From Paenibacillus arenilitoris (GTDB taxonomy: Bacteria; Bacillota; Bacilli; Paenibacillales; Paenibacillaceae): a stretch of 64,000 nucleotides of DNA. The stretch lies in NCBI RefSeq assembly GCF_014705655.1, contig NZ_JACXIY010000014.1, forward strand, positions 230,042 through 294,041, written 5' to 3'. Shown here piece by piece: positions 17,070 through 24,185 of this stretch (positions within the stretch are counted from its first letter, which is position 1; every line of letters starts with the position of its first letter). Made by a program: the position numbers and the translations under genes. The notes beneath the pieces were generated by a model, which was not told where the DNA came from, did not search any database, and was given only the letters and a program-made list of their open reading frames with translations.

Positions 17070-19558
17070 TCGCTCTCCCCCTTCACCGCTTTAATAATCC
17101 CGCAGCAGGAATACGTCATATGCGGATACTCCTCGACGGGCACGCCGCGATCCTTCGCCAGCAGCAAAATAGGCTTCAGATGCGGGTTGTCCGTCCGGTC
17201 GACGAGAATTTTCCACGGCACCCGGCGAAGCAGGACGCGCGTCGTCTCGCCGACGCCGGGCTTGATGAGATTGATGTCCGCGATGCCGAATTCTTGTTTT
17301 ATGCGCGCGATGTCCCGCATTCCTCGCCACGTGACCGTATGATCGGCCTCTTGTTGACCGAATCGCTCCGCGGCACGCTTTGCCCTCTCCGTCACCCGGC
17401 CGAAATGCGCCGATATCGTATCGACGAACTGATTCGATACGTCCGAGCCGCTCCACTCGCGATAATATTTCGCCCCGTGGAAGTCGTCCGGCCCGATCAG
17501 GTCGTCCCGCAGCACGGTGCGGCTGATCAGTCCCGACACCGTCGCGTTCAAGCACGCGCTCGGGATAAGCAAGTCCTCGCGCGTTCCGAACAATTCCGCG
17601 CAGTGGCCGGGGTCGGCCAAGACGGCCAGGTCGTCGTCAAGCCGTATGCCATACTTGCGCTCCATCCCGGCGCACGCTTCGGTCAGCACGCCCCGGATCG
17701 CGCCTTTGCCGGTCCATCCGTCCACGAACTGCACGCGCTCATCCGGGTGGTTCTGATGGATGTAGCGCAGCGCGTTCTCGTCGATCCCTTTGCCTCGAAT
17801 GATCGACAAGCTGTAGTGGGGCAGCGACACGCCGTAGGCATGCTGGACGTATCGCTTGATCAGCACGCCCACCGGCGTCCCGCCTCTCGCCAAGGAAGCG
17901 AGCACGATGCCGAAGCCGCGCCTTGCGACGATGCGCTCGGATACGATGCCGACGGCCTCCGCGAGCGCAAGGGCGGAATCGCCGAGCGTATCGCGGAACA
18001 GCCGGATATAGGCGGGCGTCGGCTCGTATTCGATCGGCAGGCTCTCGGAATAGTGCCCGCCCGATTGCATGGCCGATTCCCGCTCCTCGGTGCGCCGCTC
18101 CAGCCGGAGGCCGCTCAGATCCTTGAGCAGGAACACGACGTCCTCCGGCGAATAGCTGCCGATCGGCGCCGGATCCGCGATCCGCGCCCGGCCGCAATAA
18201 ACGATAACAATGCGGGGAATCCCGAGCTCCCGGAGCGCTCTCTTCATATCGGCGAGCCGCTGTTCGGGCATCTCGCGCTCCATGAACAGAATCATTTCGT
18301 CATAATGGCCGCGCGGGATGTTATACATGAAATTCGTCACGCCGGAATGCTCGGGCGACTCGAAGCGGTATTTGGAACGGACCGCGTAGCCCGGGTCGTC
18401 GGACGGATGAATCGGGCTGCGCGTGCTGGATTGGTACCATGTGTCCGAGCCGAGAAGCGCCGCGATCCGCATCGGAACGTACATGAACTCGCCCGTCCCC
18501 ATGCAGAGCGTCCTGCCGCCCGCGCGGTGCCCGCCGATTAACGCGGCCGCCCGGCCGATCTCCCGGTCGAGCCGGCCGCTCTCCTCCGAAGTTAGGCCGA
18601 AGCGTCCCGTATGCTTTAAATAAAACGCGTCGCCGCTCCCGGAAGCAAAACCCTCGAAGCAGGCGCTCGCATCGAGCTCCCGAATTTCCGGTTCGCACGC
18701 CGGTACGGTCTGCGCATGCCGGGCGTCGTCCCGATCCTCGCCCTCCACCGGGCCGCCGTGCACCTCGATGTCGCCCGACACGAGCGACAGGCAATCGATA
18801 TGGACGCCCAGCTCCCGCATCGCTTCGCCGAAGCGGTCGGCGTCCGCATGCGAACGCCAATCGAGCAGGCTGGCGACGACGTAATTTTTGCGGCCGTATT
18901 TCCGGTGCAGATCGCGAATAATGTTGAGCGCGGTTTTGCCGGTCGTCAGCTCGTCGTCGACGAGCACGATCGTCTCCGCCTCCGCGAAGATCGCCGGATC
19001 GGCCGCATAGCAGCGGTGGGCCGTCGCATGGGAATGCTCCTCCTCGAAATCGATGCAGGAGGCCATCGAAGCCATGCTCTCCCTCGTCGTATGAAGGAAG
19101 GAGGCTTCGCCCTCGAACAGGTCGAACATGGCGTGGCCGAGCGCCGTCGCCGTCTCCGCGAAACCGATGAACAGCGTCTTTTCGTCCACGGCCATTTTAT
19201 TTTGCTTAAGCGCCTCATAGACCTCGCCGGCTATCTCCGGACGCTCGAAAGCCTCTACGATCCGCTCCATCCCTACCGGAAGGGCGCCGCCCTTGAACTC
19301 GCGGTAGAGCAGCCCGAGCGAAGCGCCCGCCAGCAGCGAGACATGCGGCCTGACGGGAATATGCTTGCCCAGCACCTTGCTGACGAATAAGAAGCTGCGC
19401 TTCTTGTTGATCCTGGCCGCCATTTGAAACAGATCGTTCAGCGGGATGCCGAAGCGGTTGTCCCTGGCCTCGATCGAAACCTCTAAATCTCCCAATATAT
19501 TAAACGATTGCCGATTCCCTCTCTTGCGCGAGTAAGCAGGTGAAGTTTTGGTTTTCAT
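17066..19558 (-). CDS. PRTase/TRSP/StiP/PELOTA fusion protein of Ter system
   Basis: 830 residues, unusually long. Four parts can be told apart. Residues about 30-230 form a phosphoribosyltransferase-like domain with the PRPP loop IVLVDDELTTGKTALN. Residues about 300-440 match the TRSP region (LCMGTGEFMYVPMRIAALLG, SSTRSPIHPSDDPGYAV). Residues about 470-730 match the StiP region (GGHYSESLPIEYEPTP, VLASLARGGTPVGVLIKRY, DWTGKGAI-like VDGWTGKGAI). The end (about 745-825) is a PELOTA-like RNA-binding domain with HMTYSCCGII. In many Ter clusters the first and second pairs are separate genes; here they are one reading frame. The listed start overlaps the lyase gene by 59 bp and a downstream start is possible. 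Confidence 0.85.
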   Translation of the reverse strand: MKTKTSPAYSRKRGNRQSFNILGDLEVSIEARDNRFGIPLNDLFQMAARINKKRSFLFVSKVLGKHIPVRPHVSLLAGASLGLLYREFKGGALPVGMERIVEAFERPEIAGEVYEALKQNKMAVDEKTLFIGFAETATALGHAMFDLFEGEASFLHTTRESMASMASCIDFEEEHSHATAHRCYAADPAIFAEAETIVLVDDELTTGKTALNIIRDLHRKYGRKNYVVASLLDWRSHADADRFGEAMRELGVHIDCLSLVSGDIEVHGGPVEGEDRDDARHAQTVPACEPEIRELDASACFEGFASGSGDAFYLKHTGRFGLTSEESGRLDREIGRAAALIGGHRAGGRTLCMGTGEFMYVPMRIAALLGSDTWYQSSTRSPIHPSDDPGYAVRSKYRFESPEHSGVTNFMYNIPRGHYDEMILFMEREMPEQRLADMKRALRELGIPRIVIVYCGRARIADPAPIGSYSPEDVVFLLKDLSGLRLERRTEERESAMQSGGHYSESLPIEYEPTPAYIRLFRDTLGDSALALAEAVGIVSERIVARRGFGIVLASLARGGTPVGVLIKRYVQHAYGVSLPHYSLSIIRGKGIDENALRYIHQNHPDERVQFVDGWTGKGAIRGVLTEACAGMERKYGIRLDDDLAVLADPGHCAELFGTREDLLIPSACLNATVSGLISRTVLRDDLIGPDDFHGAKYYREWSGSDVSNQFVDTISAHFGRVTERAKRAAERFGQQEADHTVTWRGMRDIARIKQEFGIADINLIKPGVGETTRVLLRRVPWKILVDRTDNPHLKPILLLAKDRGVPVEEYPHMTYSCCGIIKAVKGESE

Positions 19559-20705
19559 TTAGCACCCCGTATACGTTTGCTCTGATCATAATGCGGCCGG
19601 CCCATGTCATATGCGGCTTGAACTCGTTCATTTTGTTCGAATAACGGCTCTTCATGACGCCATGATCGCCCTTGCCGTTCTCGATAATGTGAAGCGCGTC
19701 CATATATTCCTCGTGGGTTACGACGTACATCGACTGCACCGGCCGGATATGGGTCGGGTGGATGATCGTTTTGCCGATCATGCCGTTCTCCTTGTCCATC
19801 GCCACCTCGCGAATAAGACCGTCTACGTACCGGTTAATATAATCCATCCGCAAGATCCGGCCGCTCCTGCCCATGCTTTCCTCGAAGGGAGTCTGCCTCA
19901 GCTGCGGCTTGAAGACGCGGTCGCTCTTGAAATATTCCCATACCGGACCCGAGATGACGTAATGGTCGTCCATCCGTCCGAACACGTTGACGATATCGGC
20001 GATGCAATCCCGGATGACGCCGATGTCGTAGATCGTATGGTCCGGGCTTCTGCGCAGGCCGAACAGGCTGGAGAAATCGGTCGCGCCGATTCGCACGTTC
20101 AGGATGTACGCCTTGTAGGACCGCAGCAGCTCGAAAATGCCGAGCAGCGCTTCGATCCGTTTCTCCCGGTAAATGACCTCCGAGCTTTCCAGAATCGGCA
20201 TGCCGTACAGCGTCCCGCGGGACGCTGCGCTCCGCCTGTTGTATTCCGCCAAAATCCGCAAATATTCGCCGCCGGTTTCGACATTGAATTTGGGGAACAC
20301 GATTCCCGTCACATACTCGATTTCTTCGCCGAAGAACGAAAGCAGCCGCTTCAGCTGGTCGACGGACCGCACCCGGATGAACAGCAGCGGGACGTTGCCT
20401 TGCTGAAGCAAGCCAATCGACAGGTACCGGCCGATCTTCAGCAGCGATTGCTTGAGCAGTTCCTCGGCATATTCGATTTGATTGTCGCCCACCGCATCCT
20501 CGAGGTCTATTACCATCGACACGAGCCCCTCGTGTTTGCCGGCCGCCAGATCGTCCGCGATGCTTTCCTTGGTGGCGGGCATGTAGAGCGCCGCGCCGAC
20601 CGCGTGGGCAAGCACTTCTTTATCGGCTTTATTGTCGAAAGGTCTCGGAAGGGAATGGAAGAAGGACTGTTCTTCATCAACGGTAAGATAGTTAAAGTAC
20701 CTCAA
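19500..20705 (-). CDS. HpcH/HpaI aldolase/citrate-lyase-like enzyme of Ter system
   Basis: 401 residues of the TIM-barrel C-C bond lyase family seen in Ter clusters. Visible motifs: AALYMPATKESIADDL near residue 40, VIDLEDAVGDNQ near 65 (acidic metal ligands), LLFIRVRSVDQL near 107, IVFPKF near 135, and MIGKTIIHPTHIRPV near 315. It likely cleaves or forms a C-C bond on an acyl or keto acid substrate. It starts with a good GGAGGAAT site, and its 3' end overlaps the PRTase fusion by 59 bp. A terminator-bearing 300-bp gap separates it from the TerD genes upstream. Confidence 0.88.
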   Translation of the reverse strand: MRYFNYLTVDEEQSFFHSLPRPFDNKADKEVLAHAVGAALYMPATKESIADDLAAGKHEGLVSMVIDLEDAVGDNQIEYAEELLKQSLLKIGRYLSIGLLQQGNVPLLFIRVRSVDQLKRLLSFFGEEIEYVTGIVFPKFNVETGGEYLRILAEYNRRSAASRGTLYGMPILESSEVIYREKRIEALLGIFELLRSYKAYILNVRIGATDFSSLFGLRRSPDHTIYDIGVIRDCIADIVNVFGRMDDHYVISGPVWEYFKSDRVFKPQLRQTPFEESMGRSGRILRMDYINRYVDGLIREVAMDKENGMIGKTIIHPTHIRPVQSMYVVTHEEYMDALHIIENGKGDHGVMKSRYSNKMNEFKPHMTWAGRIMIRANVYGVLNENQNFTCLLAQERESAIV

Positions 20706-21011
20706 AGGTTATTCCTCCTCAAAAAGATGGGCTTGTCCTGCGCGTTTGCGTATGCGGATATGAGCGGCAGCGAGTCGAGGGTGAAAAAATATCCCTCACG
20801 TTTCGATGAGGGACTGTCGGCAGCTTTGGCCGTCGTTCGTCTTGGCTATATTCGCCTGAAGCGTCGGCAACCGGCTGAAGCGGACGGGAAAAGCACCCGC
20901 TAATTTTGCCCCATGCGGCCGGGTGAATCGGTTCGTTCGGCTAGGTGACGGTCCCGGCCCGCCCGAGCAACATTAGCTGACGCTCTTCCGATCGGAGCGG
21001 CAGCGGCGCTT
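20706..21011. other. Structured 306-bp intergenic region between terD block and biosynthetic genes
   Basis: No credible reading frame. On the minus strand it would form several stems (GCGG...CCGC near 20880-20905, CAGCCGG...CCAAAGCTG near 20825-20880) ending in the terminator at 20784-20812, about 80 bp before the lyase start. It could be a leader attenuator or simply an intercistronic terminator region. No known riboswitch consensus fits convincingly. Confidence 0.4.
20784..20812 (-). terminator. Internal terminator between terD block and lyase gene
   Basis: Minus-strand CCCTCA-TCGAAACG-TGAGGG hairpin followed by ATATTTTTT. It would reduce read-through from the TerD genes into the biosynthetic genes. 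Confidence 0.8.
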
Positions 21012-21590
21012 CTACACCGATAGGCCGTAATTGCGGCACACCGCCGCGAGTCCTCCGGTAAATCCGGAGCCGACCGCCTGGAACTTCCACTCCGTTCCGT
21101 GCCGGTACAGCTCGCAGAATACGATCGCCGTTTCGACCGAAAATTCCTCGCCGAGATCGTAGCGAAGCACCTCTCTGCCCGTCGTTTCGTCGACGAGGCG
21201 GACGAAGGCGTTCGAAATTTGCCCGAAGTTCTGATGCTTGGCGTCCGCGTCGTGAATCGTGACGCTGATGCCTATCCGATGAATATGCGGCGGGATTTTC
21301 GCGAAATCGATTGTGATCTGCTCGTCGTCGCCGGCGCCTTCGCCCGTCCGGTTGTCGCCCGTATGCTCGACCGCTCCGCCGTAGGCGATTAGGGAATTGT
21401 AGAACACGAAATCCTTATCGTCCCGCGCCTTGCCGTCCTGATGCAGCAGGAACGCGCTCGCGTCCATATCGTAATCGCCGCCGCCCGCGTACTTGTTCGT
21501 GTCCCAGCCGAGGCCGAGGATGGCCTTCGTCAGGCCCGGATTCGTCTTCGTCAGATCGATGCGCTGCCCCTTGGACAGATTAATGGACAT
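21012..21590 (-). CDS. terD: TerD-family stress protein, paralogue 4 of the cluster
   Basis: 192 residues, a single TerD domain. Starts [20 protein letters not shown] and has the calcium-binding acidic loops typical of the family (YDMDASAFLL, GAGDDEQITIDF, HDADAKHQNFGQ) and the C-terminal VGSGFTGGLAAVCRNYGL. TerD proteins are cytosolic beta-sandwich Ca2+-binding proteins induced by envelope stress and tellurite. It is the most divergent of the three short paralogues here. It starts 36 bp after the third paralogue, with a GGAGG-type site. Confidence 0.95.
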   Translation of the reverse strand: MSINLSKGQRIDLTKTNPGLTKAILGLGWDTNKYAGGGDYDMDASAFLLHQDGKARDDKDFVFYNSLIAYGGAVEHTGDNRTGEGAGDDEQITIDFAKIPPHIHRIGISVTIHDADAKHQNFGQISNAFVRLVDETTGREVLRYDLGEEFSVETAIVFCELYRHGTEWKFQAVGSGFTGGLAAVCRNYGLSV

Positions 21591-21626
21591 CCCTGCACTC
21601 CTCCTTCGCGATAATGGACCGCCGCC

Positions 21627-22205
21627 CTAGGTTTGAATGCCGAAGTCGCCGCACAGTCCGGCCAAGCCGTCCCGGTAGCCGCTGCCGACCGCGCTGAACT
21701 TCCATTCGCCGCTATGCCGGTACAGTTCGCCGACGACGACCGCGGTTTCGACCGAGAAATCCTCGCCCAGGTCGTAGCGGATAAGCTCGGCGCCCGTATC
21801 TTCGTTAATGACGCGCACGTAGGCGTTCGCGACCTGGCCGAAGTTCTGGCTGCGGGCGGCCGCGTCGTGGATCGTAATGCAGAAAGCGACCTTCTGCGTA
21901 TCCGCGGGCACGGCCGTCAGATTAATGCTGATCGTCTCGTCGTCGCCCGCGCCGACGCCGCTTTGATTGTCGCCGGAAGAAACGATCGAGCCGTTCGCGT
22001 TGGATTTGTTGTTATAGAAAATAAAATCCTTCTCGCCATTCACCTTGCCGGACCCGTTCAGGCAGAACGCCGTCGCGTCCAGGTCGAACTGGCTGCCGCC
22101 GTCGTATTTGTTGACGTCCCAGCCAAGGCCCACTTTGATTTTTGTCATGCCCGGATTGGACTTGGTCAGATCGACCTTCTGACCTTTGGATAAATTAACC
22201 GCCAT
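21627..22205 (-). CDS. terD: TerD-family stress protein, paralogue 3
   Basis: 192 residues, single TerD domain: MAVNLSKGQKVDLTKSNPGM, FDLDATAFCLN, VGAGDDETISINL, IHDAAARSQNFGQ and VGSGYRDGLAGLCGDFGI. It lacks any signal peptide. Transcription from the preceding paralogue must pass the terminator at 22240-22267, so its level may be lower than that of the first two. It is 36 bp upstream of the fourth paralogue and presumably co-transcribed with it. Confidence 0.95.
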   Translation of the reverse strand: MAVNLSKGQKVDLTKSNPGMTKIKVGLGWDVNKYDGGSQFDLDATAFCLNGSGKVNGEKDFIFYNNKSNANGSIVSSGDNQSGVGAGDDETISINLTAVPADTQKVAFCITIHDAAARSQNFGQVANAYVRVINEDTGAELIRYDLGEDFSVETAVVVGELYRHSGEWKFSAVGSGYRDGLAGLCGDFGIQT

Positions 22206-22239
22206 GAGAATGCCTCCTCGAAGGATGTAGGATCATTTT

Positions 22240-22267
22240 AAAAAAAGGGCCGCACGAGGCGACCCTT
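22240..22267 (-). terminator. Internal terminator inside the terD block
   Basis: Minus-strand AGGGTCGC-CTCGT-GCGGCCCT hairpin followed by seven Ts, between the second and third terD paralogues. Confidence 0.85.
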
Positions 22268-22286
22268 CGCGTTAAGTAAGGGGCTG

Positions 22287-22868
22287 TTAGTTGGTAGCCA
22301 GGCCGTAGTTGCGGGCAAGGCCGGCAAGGCCGTCCTGGAAGCCGCTTCCGACCGCGCTGAATTTCCACTCGCCGGAGTGGCGGTAGAGCTCGCCGACGAT
22401 AACCGCCGTCTCGATGGAGAAGTCTTCTCCGAGATCGTAACGGATCAGCTCCGTGCCGCTTTGCTCGTCGACGATGCGAACGAAGGCGTTGGACACTTGT
22501 CCGAAGTTTTGGCTGCGCTCGTGGCCTTCATAGATCGTGATGCAGAACGCGATTTTGTCCGTTTCGGCGGGAACCGCCGCCAGATCGACCGCGATCTTCT
22601 CGTCGTCGCCGTCGCCCGCGCCCGTGCGGTTGTCGCCCGCGTGCGCGACGGAGCCGTTCGAGTTCTTCGGATTGTTGTAGAAAATAAAGTCGGATTCGGA
22701 ATTCGCTTTGCCTTGCGCGTTCAAGCAGAATACGGAAGCATCGAGGTCGAAGTCCTTGCCGCCGTCGTACTTATTCGTATCCCAGCCGAGACCGACCAAA
22801 ATTTTCGTCAGCCCGGGATTTGTTTTCGTAAGATCGATTTTCTGACCTTTGGATAAGCTGATCGCCAT
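22287..22868 (-). CDS. terD: TerD-family stress protein, paralogue 2
   Basis: 193 residues, single TerD domain very close in sequence to paralogue 3: [57 protein letters not shown] and [18 protein letters not shown]. The acidic loops expected to bind Ca2+ are intact. It starts 29 bp downstream of paralogue 1 and is followed by a terminator. Equivalent to the YceD/YceE proteins of B. subtilis. Confidence 0.95.
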   Translation of the reverse strand: MAISLSKGQKIDLTKTNPGLTKILVGLGWDTNKYDGGKDFDLDASVFCLNAQGKANSESDFIFYNNPKNSNGSVAHAGDNRTGAGDGDDEKIAVDLAAVPAETDKIAFCITIYEGHERSQNFGQVSNAFVRIVDEQSGTELIRYDLGEDFSIETAVIVGELYRHSGEWKFSAVGSGFQDGLAGLARNYGLATN

Positions 22869-22897
22869 TGTGTGGATGCCCTCTTTTCTCTATCAAA

Positions 22898-23491
22898 TTA
22901 TTGGTATTGACGAGCAAGAATGTCGACATGCGCCGCATGCGCGCCTTCGCCGATCGCGCTGAATTTCCATTCGCCGCTATGGCGGTAGAGCTCTCCGACG
23001 ATCAATGCCGTCTTGCCGGAGTAGTTGTCCGTCAAGTTAAAGCGGATAAGCTCCTGGTTGTTAACCGGGTTGACGATGCGGATGAATGCCGATCGAATCA
23101 TGCCGAAATCCTGGCGTCTCGATTCGCTTTCGTAAATGTTGACGACGCACAGGATTTTGTGAACGTTCGCCGGCACGCGGTCCAGCTGCACGATGATTTG
23201 CTCGTCGTCGCCTTCGCCGTCGCCCGTAAGGTTGTCGCCGGAATGAATGACGGAGTTGCAGCCGCTCTGCTTATTATAGAAGCATACGAGATTTCTTTCG
23301 CCGCTCAGCTTGCCTTTCTCGTCGAGCAGCAGCGCCGAAGCGTCGCAGTCGACGTTGGCCGCCTTCTTCATGCCGAAGAAGCCGCTTTTCACCTCCGCCG
23401 GGTCCCAGCCGAGTCCGACGATCACTTTCGTAAGGCCCGCGTTTCCTTTGGTCAAATCTACCTTCTGACCTTTAACGAGAGAAATAGCCAT
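22898..23491 (-). CDS. terD: TerD-family stress protein, paralogue 1, insert variant
   Basis: 197 residues, first gene of the Ter operon. It opens MAISLVKGQKVDLTKGNAGL but then differs from the other three by an insertion in the first loop (AEVKSGFFGMKKAANVDCD) and by having CDASALLL in place of LDAS. Later motifs SGDNLTGDGEGDDEQI and RQDFGMIRSAF are family-typical. This matches the YceC-like subgroup that usually heads such clusters. Starts after AAAGGGGG with 8-nt spacing. Two candidate promoters lie upstream (23539-23565 and 23584-23612). Confidence 0.94.
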   Translation of the reverse strand: MAISLVKGQKVDLTKGNAGLTKVIVGLGWDPAEVKSGFFGMKKAANVDCDASALLLDEKGKLSGERNLVCFYNKQSGCNSVIHSGDNLTGDGEGDDEQIIVQLDRVPANVHKILCVVNIYESESRRQDFGMIRSAFIRIVNPVNNQELIRFNLTDNYSGKTALIVGELYRHSGEWKFSAIGEGAHAAHVDILARQYQ

Positions 23492-23538
23492 TGTATTTGC
23501 ACCCCCTTTCCGTGAGGTTCCAATTCGTTAACAAGCTA

Positions 23539-23565
23539 TACGCCTATCGGACGACATGCGTTCCA
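23539..23565 (-). promoter_or_regulatory. Possible ECF-sigma-type promoter of the Ter operon
   Basis: Minus-strand TGGAAC, 17-bp spacer, CGTA, about 48 bp before the first terD start. It resembles the sigma-W/M/X consensus TGAAAC-N16-CGTA; the yce ter operon of B. subtilis is under such factors. One mismatch and one extra spacer base keep this tentative. Confidence 0.4.
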
Positions 23566-23583
23566 AAAAGTTCGCCTGATCGG

Positions 23584-23612
23584 ATTTTAATCTATCTATA
23601 ATTCTATAACAA
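23584..23612 (-). promoter_or_regulatory. Candidate sigma-A promoter of the Ter operon
   Basis: Minus-strand TTGTTA, 17-bp spacer, TAAAAT (5/6 match to the -10), about 90 bp upstream of the first terD gene in an A/T-rich stretch. Confidence 0.5.
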
Positions 23613-23747
23613 GCCTGCGTCGGATTACAAATTTCTACAAATCAAGCAGGTTGCATCCTATCGGGCCGACCATGAAAAAAAGGTGGCAAATTCAATGAAA
23701 CCACGAGATAATGAGAACAAACAAATCCATTCGTTCGGGGTGGTCCC

Positions 23748-23846
23748 ATGACATTTCTCAAAAGAAACAAAACCGTCCTCATCTTCGGCGTCCTGCTCCT
23801 CATTAACGGGCTGTTTCTCCTCTCCATCCTGCTCTCCAAAAGCTGA
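23748..23846 (+). CDS. Small single-span membrane protein (32 aa)
   Basis: A 32-codon frame starting ATG after GGGGTGG, encoding MTFLKRNKTV followed by a continuous hydrophobic stretch (LIFGVLLLINGLFLLSILL) and ending SKS. Its TGA stop overlaps the ATG of the thioredoxin gene as TGATG, which is strong evidence that it is translated and couples the next gene. Composition fits a single transmembrane helix with a positive N-terminal side. Function unknown; it might anchor or partner the thioredoxin. Confidence 0.65.
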   Translation: MTFLKRNKTVLIFGVLLLINGLFLLSILLSKS

Positions 23847-24169
23847 TGGCGATCCGCGACATCGATGAAGCCGCGGCCGAACGTCTCGCGCATCCGGACA
23901 ACGGCCCGGCCGCCGTCTACTTCTATACCCCTCTATGCGGCACGTGCAAGCTCGGCGAGCGCATGCTCGAAATCGCCGTCGCCGCAGGCGCCGACACGCC
24001 CGTCGCCAAGCTGAATATCAACTACGCGCCGCATCTCCGCGACGTTTGGCGGATCGCGAGCGTTCCATGCCTGGTGCTCCTGCAGGGCGGCGAGCCGGTC
24101 CGGAAGGAATACGCGATGAAATCGGTCGATTCCCTGTACCTCTTGCTGAAGCGGAAGAACCCCGGCTGA
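23846..24169 (+). CDS. Thioredoxin-family protein
   Basis: 107 residues with a thioredoxin fold: VYFYTPLCGTCK near residue 25 holds the active-site CGTC, followed by VAKLNINYAPHLRDVWRIASVPCLVLLQGGEPV, where the cis-proline VP is present. The active site CGTC differs from the classical CGPC and is typical of a small thioredoxin branch in Bacillales. No signal peptide, so probably a cytosolic reductant. Translationally coupled to the 32-residue membrane protein upstream through a TGATG overlap. Confidence 0.88.
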   Translation: MAIRDIDEAAAERLAHPDNGPAAVYFYTPLCGTCKLGERMLEIAVAAGADTPVAKLNINYAPHLRDVWRIASVPCLVLLQGGEPVRKEYAMKSVDSLYLLLKRKNPG

Positions 24170-24185
24170 GGCATGGCGCGGACCG

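Noticed and set aside
20780..20915. SAM-I-like pieces on the plus strand (GAGGGACTG, CGGCAACC, GCTAATTTTGC)
   Set aside because: The order is interrupted by a long insertion, the terminator T-run is on the other strand, and no plus-strand gene follows.
23748..24169. Small frame plus thioredoxin as one frameshifted secreted thioredoxin gene
   Set aside because: Both frames have their own ribosome binding sites or coupling signal, and the thioredoxin domain is complete without the peptide.
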